The notes below the pieces were generated by a model. That model was not told the DNA's origin. It made no database searches and worked only from the letters and a program-made list of their open reading frames with translations. A stretch of DNA of 64,000 bases from Asanoa ferruginea (GTDB lineage: Bacteria > Actinomycetota > Actinomycetes > Mycobacteriales > Micromonosporaceae), in the NCBI RefSeq assembly GCF_003387075.1, contig NZ_QUMQ01000001.1:6572001-6636000 (forward strand). The letters run 5' to 3'. Below, piece after piece: positions 32,852 to 45,169 of the stretch (position 1 is its first letter; every line of letters starts with the position of its first letter). Made by a program: the position numbers and the translations under genes.

Positions 32852-33843
32852 GGGCCTTCCGATACGCGCGGGCCAGCGATCCCGGCGCGGCGGCCACGAT
32901 GGTCGCCGGCACGCCGGACGCGGCCTACCTCGGCGGCGGCACCAACCTGGTCGACCTGATGAAGCTCGGCGTGCTCCGCCCCGGCCTGCTGGTCGACGTC
33001 AGCCGGCTCCCCTTCGACGTGGTCGACCATCGCCCCGACGGCGGCGTGCTGATCGGCGGCGCGGTCCGCAACGCCGGGCTGGTCCGTGACGAGGGCATCC
33101 GCCGCCGCTATCCGGCTGTGGCCCGCGCGGTGCTCGCCGGCGCCTCCGGGCAGGTGCGCAGCCAGGCGACCGTGGCCGGCAACCTGCTCCAGCGGACCCG
33201 TTGCCCCTACTTCCAGAACACCGGCACGCCGTGCAACAAGCGCGAGCCGGGCAGCGGCTGCTCGGCGATCCGGGGCGCACACCGCGACCTGGCGGTGATC
33301 GGCACGTCCGACGCGTGCGTCGCCAGCCATCCGTCGGATCTCGCGGTCGCGCTGGCCGCGTACGACGCGGTGGTGGAGGTTCGCCGTCCGGACGGGATCG
33401 AACGGCTGGTGCCGTTGCGTGACCTGCACCGCCTGCCCGGCGACACGCCCTGGATCGAGACCGTGCTCGAACCCGGCGACCTGATCACCGGCGTGCAGCT
33501 GCCCGCGCCGCCCGAGGGCGCGCTGGCGACCTACCGGAAGGTGCGCGACCGCTGGTCCTACGCCTTCGCGGTGGTCTCGGTCGCGGCCGTGCTCCGCCGT
33601 GGCGCCGGCGGCCGGCTCGACGAGGTCCGGCTCGCGCTCGGCGGCGTGGCGCCCAAGCCGTGGCGGCTGCGGGCCACCGAGCGGCTGCTGACCGGGACCG
33701 ATCCCACCGACGACGAGGTGCGGGCGGCGACCCGCGCGGGATTCGCCGATGCCCGCCCGCTGCCCGACAACGCCTTCAAGATCGACCTGGCGGCCGACCT
33801 GGTCGCGGCGGTTCTGCGCGACCTGCGGGGGGCCGGGTCATGA
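32848..33843 (+). CDS. Molybdenum hydroxylase FAD subunit with extra 4Fe-4S site (PaoB type)
   Basis: 331 residues. The FAD-binding motif AAYLGGGTNLVDLMKLG is at 25-41 and the second flavin motif SQATVAGNLLQRTRCPYF at 105-122. Four cysteines, C119, C129, C138 and C157, lie in an insertion that in PaoB (YagS) binds a 4Fe-4S cluster, which marks this as a PaoABC-like aldehyde oxidoreductase and not plain xanthine dehydrogenase. It overlaps both neighbours by 4 bases. Confidence 0.93.
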   Translation: MRAFRYARASDPGAAATMVAGTPDAAYLGGGTNLVDLMKLGVLRPGLLVDVSRLPFDVVDHRPDGGVLIGGAVRNAGLVRDEGIRRRYPAVARAVLAGASGQVRSQATVAGNLLQRTRCPYFQNTGTPCNKREPGSGCSAIRGAHRDLAVIGTSDACVASHPSDLAVALAAYDAVVEVRRPDGIERLVPLRDLHRLPGDTPWIETVLEPGDLITGVQLPAPPEGALATYRKVRDRWSYAFAVVSVAAVLRRGAGGRLDEVRLALGGVAPKPWRLRATERLLTGTDPTDDEVRAATRAGFADARPLPDNAFKIDLAADLVAAVLRDLRGAGS

Positions 33844-35915
33844 CCACCGGCACCGGGCTGCCCCGGCTGGAGGGTCGCGACAAGGTCACCGGCGCGGCCC
33901 GCTACGCCTACGAGTACCCGGTCGACGGCGTGCTCTACGTCTGGCCGGTCGGCGCGTCCGTGGCCAGCGGCACGGTCACAAACGTCGACGGCAGCGCCGC
34001 CCTGGCCGACCCGGCGGTGGTGGCGGTGCTCGACCACACCAACGCGCCCCGGCTGCACCCGGCCGTGATCGCCGACCAACTCGTGCTCCAGTCGGCCACC
34101 GTCGCCTACCGCGGCCAGGTGGTGGCCGGCGTCGTCGCGACCACCCCGGAGGCCGCCCGCGAGGGCGCCGAGCAGGTGCTGGTCCGCTACGCCGAGCACC
34201 CGCACAAGGTCATGCTCGACCCCGACGACCCCGACCTCGAGCTGCCCGAGACCACCAACGCCGGCTTCCCGGGCACGTCGGTCAAGGGTGATGTCGACGC
34301 CGCCCTCGACGCCGCCGACGTGGTGGTCGACCGCGTCTACACCACTCCGCCGGAGCACAACAATCCGATGGAGACGGTCGCGACCATCGCGCAGTGGGAC
34401 GGCGACCGGTTGCTGGTGCACGACTCCAACCAGGGCCCGGCGGCGGTGGCGACCGCCTACGGCATGCTCTGGGACATCCCGCACGAGCAGGTCGAGGTGG
34501 TCACCGAGCACGTCGGCGGCGGGTTCGGCAGCAAGGTCTGGCCGTCGCCGGCCTCGGTGCTGACCACCGTCGCCGCGCGGGTCACCGGCCGGCCCTGCAA
34601 GCTGATGCTCAGCCGCCAGCAGATGTTCACGATGGTGCCGGGCCGCACGGCCACCCGCAGCCGGATCCGCCTCGGCGCCCGCCGCGACGGCACGCTGACC
34701 GCGATCGACCACGACGCGCTGCAATACACGTCCGTCATCCACGAGTTCGTCGAGCAGACCGGGTCCGCGACCCGCACCATGTATGCCGCCGACAACCTGC
34801 GGGTCCGGCACCGCCTGGCCCGGCTGAACCTGCCGACGCCGCGGGTGATGCGGGCGCCGGGCAAGACTCCCGGCATGTTCGCGCTCGAGTCGGCGATCGA
34901 CGAACTCGCCTACGCTCTCGACCTCGATCCGCTGGCGCTGCGGATGGCCAACGAGCCGGCCACCGAGCCCGCGACCGGGCAGCCGTTCGACGGCCGCCAC
35001 CTGGTCGAGTGTTTGACGACCGGTGCCGAACGTTTCGGCTGGGCCGACCGTGACCCGACCCCGGGGGTCCGGCGGCACGGCCGTGCCCTGTTCGGCACCG
35101 GCCTGGCGTCCTCGATGTATCCCGTCTACCAGAGCGGGTCGACCGCGACCGCGCGGGCCGAGCCCGACGGCACCTTTGGCGTCTCGGTCGCGGCCGTCGA
35201 CATCGGCACCGGCGCCCGGACGGCGCTCTGGCAACTCGCCGCCGACGCGTGCGGCGTGCCGACGGACCGCGTCACCATCCACATCGGACGTGCGAGCTAC
35301 GGCCCGGCCGCGCTGGCCGGCGGCTCGTCCGGCACGGCGTCGTGGGGTGGCGCGGTCCGCAAGGCCTGCACCGAGCTGTGCGAGCGGATCGCCGAGCACG
35401 GCGGCGCGGTGCCAGCCGACGGCCTCGAGGTGACCGCCAACACCGACGCCGACCAGCCGGCGGCCGACCGGGCCCGGCACTCCTACGGCGCACATTTCTG
35501 TGCGGTGCGGGTCGACGCCGACACGGGCCAGGTGCGGGTCGACCGGCTGCTCGGCGTCTTCGCGCACGGCCGGCCGGTCAACGCGCGCACGGCGCACTCG
35601 CAACTGCTCGGTGCGATGGTGATGGGTGTGTCGATGGCACTGCACGAGCAGACCGTCGTCGACCCGGGGCTGGGCCTGTTCGTCAACCACGACCTCGCGC
35701 AGTATCACGTCGCCACCAACGCCGACATCCGCGGCCTGGAAGCACACTCGCTGGAGTGGGCCGACGACGACATCACCCTGGCCGGCGGCAAGGGAATCGG
35801 CGAGCTGGGCATCGTCGGCGCGGGCGCCGCGGTGGCCAATGCGGTCTACCACGCGACGGGTGTACGCGTCCGCGACCTGCCGATCACGCTGGAGAAGATC
35901 CGGCGGGCCGGCTGA
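33840..35915 (+). CDS. Molybdenum hydroxylase catalytic subunit (PaoC type)
   Basis: 691 residues. It has the aldehyde-oxidase N-terminal domain (LEGRDKVTGAARYAYEY, residues 10-26) and the Mo-cofactor domains with HVGGGFGSKVW, PTPRVMRAPGKTPGM and the catalytic base E655 in GGKGIGELGIVG. The length fits PaoC (about 730) and not the longer XDH chains. The reaction is likely oxidation of an aldehyde or N-heterocycle to the acid or hydroxylated product. No accessory PaoD/XdhC-like maturation gene is next to it, so maturation must be supplied elsewhere. Confidence 0.94.
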   Translation: MTTGTGLPRLEGRDKVTGAARYAYEYPVDGVLYVWPVGASVASGTVTNVDGSAALADPAVVAVLDHTNAPRLHPAVIADQLVLQSATVAYRGQVVAGVVATTPEAAREGAEQVLVRYAEHPHKVMLDPDDPDLELPETTNAGFPGTSVKGDVDAALDAADVVVDRVYTTPPEHNNPMETVATIAQWDGDRLLVHDSNQGPAAVATAYGMLWDIPHEQVEVVTEHVGGGFGSKVWPSPASVLTTVAARVTGRPCKLMLSRQQMFTMVPGRTATRSRIRLGARRDGTLTAIDHDALQYTSVIHEFVEQTGSATRTMYAADNLRVRHRLARLNLPTPRVMRAPGKTPGMFALESAIDELAYALDLDPLALRMANEPATEPATGQPFDGRHLVECLTTGAERFGWADRDPTPGVRRHGRALFGTGLASSMYPVYQSGSTATARAEPDGTFGVSVAAVDIGTGARTALWQLAADACGVPTDRVTIHIGRASYGPAALAGGSSGTASWGGAVRKACTELCERIAEHGGAVPADGLEVTANTDADQPAADRARHSYGAHFCAVRVDADTGQVRVDRLLGVFAHGRPVNARTAHSQLLGAMVMGVSMALHEQTVVDPGLGLFVNHDLAQYHVATNADIRGLEAHSLEWADDDITLAGGKGIGELGIVGAGAAVANAVYHATGVRVRDLPITLEKIRRAG

Positions 35916-37153
35916 TGAGCAGCGCGCCGACGAGCCTGGACACCATCCTGGCGAAGCGCGCGGTGCGCAGTGTCTACCAGCCGATCTTCGACCTCGCCGA
36001 GCTCGAGGTCGTGGGTTACGAGGCGCTGGCCCGGGGGCCCGCGGGCACGGTCTGGGAGAGCCCGCAGAAGCTGCTCGAGGCGGCACAGCGGACGGGCCGG
36101 CTGGCCGAGCTCGACTGGGTCTGCCGGGCCGCCGCCTTCCGCGGCGCCGTCGACGCCGGGCTGCCGCCGGCGCTGTCGCTGTTCGTGAACGTCGAACCGA
36201 CGAGCTCACGGGTCGCCTGCCCGACGGATCTGCGTCCACTCGTCGACCTGGCGCACGCGGGGTTGCAGGTGGTCGCCGAGGTGACCGAGCGGTCGATGAC
36301 CCAGGATCCCGCCGGGCTGCTCGCCGCTCGAGACCGGTGGCGCGCGGAGCAGACCCCGGTGGCTCTCGACGATGTCGGCGCCGATGCGGAGAGCCAGGCC
36401 ATGATGCCGCTGCTGCGGCCCGACATCATCAAGTTGGACCGGGCCGTCACCGAGGACCTGACCACCGCACACGCCGCCCGGGTGGTCGACGCCGCCCGCA
36501 CCGAAGCCGCGCGCACCGGAGCGCTGCTGCTCGCCGAGGGCATCGAGACGCCCGAGCAACTCGCGTCCGTTCGCGAGGCGGGGGTGTCGCTGGGCCAGGG
36601 CTGGCTGCTCGGTCTGCCCGGCCCGCTGCCGGCGACGTTGACCGAGCCGGCGACCCCGCTGCCCCTGGCGCGTCCGGTGGGTCCCGCGCCGCCCGGGACC
36701 ACCCCGTTCGAGGTCGCGTCCGGCGCACGGCGGCCCGAGTCGGCGTCGCGGGCGGTCATGCTCCACCGCAGCCGGATGCTGGAGGACCAGGGCGTCGCGG
36801 CGACCGAGCCGACCGTGCTGCTGACCTCGTTCCAGGAGGCGCGCCGGTTCGGGCCGGCCACCCGGCGGCGCTACGAGACGTTGGCCGCCGAGGGCATCTT
36901 CACCGCGGCGTTCGGCCGGCACATGCCGCCGAACCCGGCCGCCCGGGTGCGCGGCTGCGACATCCGCGATGGCGACCCGCTGGCCACCGAGTGGGTGGTG
37001 GTCGTGGTCGGCAGCCGCTTCGTCAGCGGCCTGTTCGGCCGCCAGCGCGACGCGGACAGCTACGACGTGGTCGCCACCGACGACCGCGACCTCGTGCTCG
37101 CCGCGGCCGCGACGCTGGCCCGCCGGTTGGAACCTGCTACTAGTAGGACATGA
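35915..37153 (+). CDS. EAL-domain protein with C-terminal DICT sensory domain
   Basis: 412 residues; the ATG overlaps the catalytic-subunit stop as TGATG. The EAL domain (about 8-245) keeps most catalytic elements in recognisable form: YEALARG, FVNVEP, EVTERS, ALDDVGA in place of DDFG, IIKLD, LAEGIE and QGWLLG. A DICT domain (about 270-405) follows. EAL domains hydrolyse cyclic di-GMP, or bind it when degenerate; DICT is thought to sense light or other signals. Its tight coupling to a molybdenum hydroxylase is unusual and could give a redox- or metabolite-linked second-messenger output (inference). Confidence 0.87.
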   Translation: MSSAPTSLDTILAKRAVRSVYQPIFDLAELEVVGYEALARGPAGTVWESPQKLLEAAQRTGRLAELDWVCRAAAFRGAVDAGLPPALSLFVNVEPTSSRVACPTDLRPLVDLAHAGLQVVAEVTERSMTQDPAGLLAARDRWRAEQTPVALDDVGADAESQAMMPLLRPDIIKLDRAVTEDLTTAHAARVVDAARTEAARTGALLLAEGIETPEQLASVREAGVSLGQGWLLGLPGPLPATLTEPATPLPLARPVGPAPPGTTPFEVASGARRPESASRAVMLHRSRMLEDQGVAATEPTVLLTSFQEARRFGPATRRRYETLAAEGIFTAAFGRHMPPNPAARVRGCDIRDGDPLATEWVVVVVGSRFVSGLFGRQRDADSYDVVATDDRDLVLAAAATLARRLEPATSRT

Positions 37154-38178
37154 GCCTGCCCACGTTCAACCGTCTCGCCGGCACTCTCCACGAGGAGGTG
37201 TTCGAGTCGGAGGCCCTGCGGGGCAACCCGCTCGGTGACCCACACGTCCGACCGCTCTGGATCTACACCCCGCCCGGCTACGAGCAGTCCGCCGAGCGCT
37301 ATCCCAGCATCTACGTGATCCAGGGCTACACCGGCCAGGTCGCCATGTGGGGCAACCGCACGCCGTTCCGGCAGCCGTTCGTCGAGACGGCCGACCAGGT
37401 GTTCGCGGAAGGGCGGGCGCCGGGCTGCATCCTGGTGTTCGTCGATGCCTGGACCGCGTACGGCGGATCGCAGTTCGTCGACTCGCCCGGGACCGGCGAT
37501 TACCACACCTACCTCTGCGACGAGGTCGTGCCGTGGGTGGACGCCCACTACCGCACGATCGCCGGCCCCGAGTCGCGCGCCATCTCCGGAAAGTCGTCCG
37601 GCGGCTTCGGCGCGATGATCACGCCGATGCTGCGACCGGACCTGTTCGGGGCGCTCGCGACGCATGCCGGGGACGCGCTCTACGAATACTGCTATCTCAA
37701 CGAGTTCGCCAAGTCGGTCCGCGCGCTGCGCGCCTACGACCACGACATCCTCGCCTGGTGGACCGACTTCCAGCGGCGCGTCTCCTTCACGAAGGAGGAG
37801 GACAACCTGCTGGTCCTGGTGCTCGGGTGCGCGGCCGCGTTCTCACCCGACCCCGACGGCACGCCGCGGCTGCCCGTCGACCCGCGCTCCGGGCAGATCA
37901 TCCCGGAGCTGTGGGAGCGGTGGCTGGCCTGGGACCCGATCCGCATGATCGACCGGTACGCCGACGAGGTGCGCTCGCTGCGCGCCGTCTGGATCGACGC
38001 CGGCACCCGCGACGAGTGGTTCCTCGACCTGGGTGCCGAGGCGTTCAAGGACGGCCTCGAGCGGGTCGGCGTCCCGGCCGACCGGATCGCGTTCGAGCTG
38101 TTCCCCGCGGCACACGGCGGCATCGACTACCGCTACCCGCTCGCGGTGGAGTGGCTCGCCCACCGGCTCAAGCGCTAA
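37150..38178 (+). CDS. Esterase, enterochelin esterase-like alpha/beta hydrolase
   Basis: 342 residues, ATGA overlap with the EAL gene. The nucleophile S149 lies in ISGKSSGGFGA (G-x-S-x-G), LWIYTPPGYE and SIYVIQG form the esterase-D start, and the final H is in PAAHGGIDYRYP. It is cytoplasmic (no signal) and probably cleaves a carboxylic ester. As last gene of the molybdenum hydroxylase chain it may release or trap the aldehyde/acid product (inference). Its TAA stop overlaps the stop of the converging thiD gene. Confidence 0.87.
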   Translation: MSLPTFNRLAGTLHEEVFESEALRGNPLGDPHVRPLWIYTPPGYEQSAERYPSIYVIQGYTGQVAMWGNRTPFRQPFVETADQVFAEGRAPGCILVFVDAWTAYGGSQFVDSPGTGDYHTYLCDEVVPWVDAHYRTIAGPESRAISGKSSGGFGAMITPMLRPDLFGALATHAGDALYEYCYLNEFAKSVRALRAYDHDILAWWTDFQRRVSFTKEEDNLLVLVLGCAAAFSPDPDGTPRLPVDPRSGQIIPELWERWLAWDPIRMIDRYADEVRSLRAVWIDAGTRDEWFLDLGAEAFKDGLERVGVPADRIAFELFPAAHGGIDYRYPLAVEWLAHRLKR

Positions 38179-38977
38179 TCGTTCCAGCCGAAGTGGTCGA
38201 GCGGGCCGTGGCCTGTGCCGAGGTGCCAGTGTGCGCCGCCCGCGACCGCGCGGGCGACGAAGGCCTTCGCGCCGGCCAGCGCGGTCCGCAGGTCGGCGCC
38301 CTGGGCCAGGTGCGCGGCGGTCGCGGCGGCGAACGAGCAGCCGGTGCCGTGCGTGTTGGGGGTGTCCACCCACGGCGCGGTCAGCTCGTAGGTGTCGATG
38401 CCGTCCCAGACCACGTCGACCGCCAGGTCGCCCGCGTCACCGGCCGGGTGGCCGCCCTTGACCACCGCCGCGCCGGCGCCGAGGGCACCCAACGCCCGGG
38501 CCGCCGCGTGCTGGTCGGCGCGGCTGCGGATGGTGGTGCCCAGCAGCACCTCGGCCTCGCGCTTGTTGGGCGTCACCACGGCGGCGTGCGGGAACAGCCT
38601 GTCGCGGTAGGCCGCCTCGGCGGCCGGTTCGAGCAGACGGTCGCCGGAGGAGGAGACCATGACGGGGTCGACCACCAGGTGCGGGAGCCGGCCCGCGACG
38701 GCGAGGGCGGCGACCGCCTCGACGGTCGCGGCGGTGGCCAGCATGCCGGTCTTCACCGCACCGACCGGCAGGTCGTCGAGGACCGCCGCGATCTGCGCGA
38801 CCACGAACTCTGTGGGTGCGGCGTGCACACCGCGTACGCCGGCGGTGTTCTGCGCGGTCAGCGCGGTGATCGCGCTGGTGCCGAACACCCGCAGCGCCGC
38901 GAACGTCTTGAGGTCGGCCTGGATGCCGGCGCCACCGCCGGAGTCGGAGCCGGCGATGGTCAGCGCGACGGGCGGGT

Positions 38978-38981
<4 letters not shown>
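38175..38981 (-). CDS. thiD: Hydroxymethylpyrimidine (phosphate) kinase ThiD
   Basis: 268 residues, GTG start overlapping the upstream stop as GTGA. Features are [20 protein letters not shown] at the N-terminus, [13 protein letters not shown] in the middle and the ribokinase-type anion hole [17 protein letters not shown]. It phosphorylates HMP to HMP-P and HMP-PP for thiamin synthesis. It is the last gene of the TPP-riboswitch operon. Its stop shares bases with the stop of the converging esterase. Confidence 0.95.
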
Positions 38982-41793
<2,812 letters not shown>

Positions 41794-41797
<4 letters not shown>

Positions 41798-42408
41798 GAG
41801 GCGTCCAGCGCGGCGAGCAGCTCCCGGGTGGCCGCCGCCGGATCGGCCGCGCCGGACACCGCCGACACCACCGCGACCCCGTGCGCCCCCGCGGCACGCA
41901 GCAGCGGCACCCGCGCGGCGGTGAGCCCACCGATCGCGATCACCGGCACCCGGACGGCGGCGGCGACGGCCGCGACACCGTCGGGCCCGATCGGGTCGGG
42001 CAGACCGTCCTTCGTGGACGTGGCGAACGCCGGGCCGACGCCGAGGTAGTCGGCGCCCGCGGCGACCAGTTCCGCCGCCCGCTCCGGGTCGCGCGCGGTG
42101 CCGCCGACCAGATGGGACGGGCCGGCGATCCGGCGCACCACCTCGACCGGCAGGTCGTCGGCGCCGACGTGGGTGCCGTCGGCGCGGGCGGCCAGGGCCA
42201 GGTCGACCCGGTCGTTGACGATGCACTGGGCGCCCGCCGCGCGGCAGAGCACGACCACCTCCCGGGCGAACGCCAGGCGTTCCCGGTCGCTGCCGGTCTT
42301 GGTGCGCACCTGGACCACCGGCGCCCCGCCGGACAGCGCGGCCCGCACGGCGTCGAGCGCCGCCCGGCCACCGGCCGCGTCGGTGACCACGTGCAACCGC
42401 CCGATCAT
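41794..42408 (-). CDS. thiE: Thiamin-phosphate synthase ThiE
   Basis: 204 residues, ATGA overlap with the permease gene. The pyrophosphate and pyrimidine sites are recognisable: VVQVRTKTGSD, CIVNDRVDLALAARADGTHV, YLGVGPAFATSTKDG and VIAIGGLTA. It joins HMP-PP and thiazole phosphate into thiamin phosphate. It keeps the NDRVDLA segment that the second ThiE-like protein of the operon lacks. Confidence 0.95.
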
Positions 42409-43712
42409 CGGGCGCTCCGCAGCCGGCCCGGCAGCAGCATCAGGGCGGTCAGCACAGCGGCGACCGCGAGGCTGACCAGCGAGGCGGAGAAGCCGTTGGC
42501 GGGATCGATGCCGAGGTCCTGCTGTCGCGCCAGCCACCAGTCCGTCCACTGTCGACCGGCGTCCGGGAAGAACGTCGGCAGGGTGAGCTGGTAGGCGACG
42601 AACCCGGCCGCCCAGGGCAGCAGCAGCCAGGGCCGGCCCGGCGCGGTCGCGGAGACGTTCCAGCGGCCGCGCGGCAGCACGAAGTAGGCGATCGCGAACA
42701 CCCCCACCAGCGGCACGAAGACCGCGCCGATCAGGAACAGGAACGGCTCGTAGGAGACGATGTCGACGGCCAGCGCGAGCAGCGTGGCGAGGGTGCCGAC
42801 GGCGACCACGAGGACCCGGCGGTCGATCCGCTCGACGATGTTGTTGGCCGACACCGCCGTCGAGTAGACGTTGGCGAACGCCTCGTCGACCTCGACGACG
42901 AGCAGCACGGCCAGCGCCACCGCGCCCAGCGGCACGGCGAGCAGCGCGTCGACCACGTCGAGCCCGCCGGCGCCGTAGGCGGACAGCGCCAGGACACCCA
43001 GCACGAAGCAGGCGATGGTCGCGGCGCCGTACCCGATCGAGGTGCCGGCGAAGGCGGCCCGGCCGCCGCGGGTGTAGCGCGTGTAGTCGGCGACCATCGG
43101 GAACCAGGAGACGGGCATCGCGATGACCACGTCGACCGCGGTCCAGAACGAGCCGCCCTCGCCGGTCAGCGGTTGCGGGTCGGCGCGCAGCACCTCGACG
43201 AACAGATAGGCGCCGGCGATCAGGGCGGCCCAGATCGCGTAGCGGGCCAGCAGCCGGACGGCGCCCAGCGGCCGCAGCGCCATCAGGGTGGCGGCGACGC
43301 CCGCGAGCAGCACGAACGGCCACTTCGGTGCGTGCAGCACCTTGGCCGCGGCCGAGGCCATGATGAAGATCTCGAACGTCGCCCAGCCCACGCACTGCGC
43401 CAGGTTGAGCACGGTGGGCAGGTAGGACAGCCGGCGGCCGAGCAGCCCGCGGAGCAGGACCATGGTCGGCGCGCCTTCCCGGGCACCGGCGGCGGCGCCG
43501 AGGCCGAGCAGGACCGAGCCGATGACGGCGCCGACCACGATGGCCAGCACGGTGACCCACAGCGGCCGGCCCGGCAGCACCGCGAAGGTGGCCGCGACCG
43601 GCAGGAGCAGGCTGACGCCGAGGCTGCCGAAGAGCCCGGTGGTGTCGCGGAAGCCGAGGGTCCGGCCGGCCTCGGCCGTGGTCGGCGCCGCGACGGCGGT
43701 GGAAGAGGACAC
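42405..43712 (-). CDS. NCS1-family permease, probable HMP transporter (CytX-like)
   Basis: 435 residues, GTG start 8 bases after the riboswitch, with AGGGAG as ribosome site. Twelve hydrophobic segments are visible; PVSWFPMVADYTRYTRGG in the middle and the first-helix GSLGVSLLLPVAA fit the cytosine/purine/HMP permease family. TPP-riboswitch control and thiamin genes behind it point to uptake of hydroxymethylpyrimidine, consistent with the absence of thiC here. Confidence 0.9.
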   Translation of the reverse strand: MSSSTAVAAPTTAEAGRTLGFRDTTGLFGSLGVSLLLPVAATFAVLPGRPLWVTVLAIVVGAVIGSVLLGLGAAAGAREGAPTMVLLRGLLGRRLSYLPTVLNLAQCVGWATFEIFIMASAAAKVLHAPKWPFVLLAGVAATLMALRPLGAVRLLARYAIWAALIAGAYLFVEVLRADPQPLTGEGGSFWTAVDVVIAMPVSWFPMVADYTRYTRGGRAAFAGTSIGYGAATIACFVLGVLALSAYGAGGLDVVDALLAVPLGAVALAVLLVVEVDEAFANVYSTAVSANNIVERIDRRVLVVAVGTLATLLALAVDIVSYEPFLFLIGAVFVPLVGVFAIAYFVLPRGRWNVSATAPGRPWLLLPWAAGFVAYQLTLPTFFPDAGRQWTDWWLARQQDLGIDPANGFSASLVSLAVAAVLTALMLLPGRLRSAR

Positions 43713-43719
43713 GTTTGAT

Positions 43720-43805
43720 GCTCCCTACGCCGGCATTACCCGGACAGGTTCCGACGGTCGGCGGCGCGTCAGCCGCCCTCTCAGCCCGGTGCTCCGAGCT
43801 CCCGT
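43720..43805 (-). promoter_or_regulatory. TPP riboswitch (THI element)
   Basis: Read on the minus strand, the conserved blocks are in order: CGGGAGCTCGGAGC, GGGCTGAGAGGG, GGAACCTGTCCGGGTAATGCC and GGCGTAGGGAG. CTGAGA and GGGTAATGCC are the pyrimidine- and pyrophosphate-binding cores. The aptamer ends 8 bases before the permease GTG and its last block contains the ribosome site, so bound TPP should hide it. Confidence 0.95.
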
Positions 43806-43918
43806 TGTGACTTCCGGCAGGTTACGACAAACCAACCGGGTACGCCATCGTTACCGACATCACGGCGCCCCGGCGTGTTCACGCGGGGTGACGACAGGCG
43901 GCTACGTAGCGTGAGCTG

Positions 43919-45169
43919 ATGGCGACGAACACGGCGTTCTCGAAGGGCTTCTTCCGCGACCAGGGCCTCGACTACCAGGCCCGCGGCGTCCTCGGGCGGG
44001 CCGTGCACGGCGGCAGCGACGTCGGCGAGGTCCTCGCCACGCTCGAGCGGATCTCCGACCACGACAGCTGGCGGTCGGCCTGGGCGGCGACCGCGACCCG
44101 GGTCGCCGGCTATGCCGAGCGGTCGCGCGAGCAGGGCGACCAGGTCGGCGCCGGATCGGCCTACCTGCGGGCGGCCAACTACTGGGCCTGCGCCGTCGAA
44201 TCGCTGTCCGAACTCGACGACGAACCGGCGCTGCTGCTGGCGTTCCGCGCCCATCGCACGGCCTGGGACGGCTTCATCGACTGCGCGGATGGCGCGCATG
44301 TCCGCGTCGACGTGCCCTACGAGGGCGGCACCCTGCCCGGCTTCCTGTTGCGGCCCGACGCGTCCGGCGCCCGGCGGCCGACCCTGGTGATCACCAACGG
44401 CAGCGACGGCTCGATCAGCGGCCTCTGGGGCAACGCCGTCGCCGGAGCGCTGCGGCGTGGCTGGAACGCGTTCGTCTACGACGGCCCGGGGCAGCAGTCG
44501 ATGCTGTTCGAACGCAAGACCTCGTTCCGCCCCGACTGGGAGGCGGTCCTGACGCCGGTGGTCGACGTGCTGGCCGGCCGCGCCGACGTCGACCCGGCCG
44601 CGCTCACCGGCTACGGCGTCAGCCAGGGCGGCTACTGGCTGCCACGGGCGCTCGCCTTCGAACACCGCCTCATGGCGGCCGTGGTCGATCCCGGGGTCGT
44701 GGACGTGTCGACCACCTGGACCGGCCCGCTCGGCAAGAGCATGCGCGGCCTGCTCGACAAGGGCGACCGGGCCGCCTTCGACCGGGACCTGAAGTTCGCT
44801 ACGGCGGTGCCCAAGCTGCGCCGCACGCTTGCCTTCCGCTCACGCCCGTACAAGGCGGCTTCGGACTGGTTCGATCTGTTCAACGAGATCCGCGAGTACA
44901 AGCTCACGGACGAGACCGCCGCCCAGATCAGTACCCCGCTGTTGATCACCGACCCGGAGGGCGAGCAGTTCTGGCCAGGCCAGTCGAAGCAGCTCGCCGA
45001 GCTGCTGGGCGACCGCGCGCACCGGGTCGAGTTCACCGCCGAGGAGGGCGCCAACCTGCACTGCCAGCCGCTCGGCCGAGCCCTGACCGACGAGCGGGTG
45101 TTCGCTTGGCTCGAGCGTCAGCTCGGGGGAGCGCAGCCGTTGGGCCGGTCGGACGCCGGCCAGACATAG
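43919..45169 (+). CDS. Alpha/beta hydrolase of the DHPON-hydrolase/FrsA-like type
   Basis: 416 residues. An N-terminal helical lid (about 1-120) is followed by the hydrolase core with LVITNGSDGSISGLWG, FVYDGPGQQSM, nucleophile S235 in GYGVSQGGYW, the Asp in LLITDPEGEQFWPGQ and the His in EEGANLHCQ. This lid-plus-core plan resembles 2,6-dihydroxypseudooxynicotine hydrolase, a C-C bond hydrolase, but the substrate here is unknown. It is monocistronic, and its last 52 bases overlap the converging gene. Confidence 0.85.
   Translation: MATNTAFSKGFFRDQGLDYQARGVLGRAVHGGSDVGEVLATLERISDHDSWRSAWAATATRVAGYAERSREQGDQVGAGSAYLRAANYWACAVESLSELDDEPALLLAFRAHRTAWDGFIDCADGAHVRVDVPYEGGTLPGFLLRPDASGARRPTLVITNGSDGSISGLWGNAVAGALRRGWNAFVYDGPGQQSMLFERKTSFRPDWEAVLTPVVDVLAGRADVDPAALTGYGVSQGGYWLPRALAFEHRLMAAVVDPGVVDVSTTWTGPLGKSMRGLLDKGDRAAFDRDLKFATAVPKLRRTLAFRSRPYKAASDWFDLFNEIREYKLTDETAAQISTPLLITDPEGEQFWPGQSKQLAELLGDRAHRVEFTAEEGANLHCQPLGRALTDERVFAWLERQLGGAQPLGRSDAGQT

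Noticed and set aside
37137-37146. Palindrome CTACTAGTAG at the EAL/esterase junction
   Set aside because: It lies within coding sequence just before the esterase start and has no promoter context; probably incidental.
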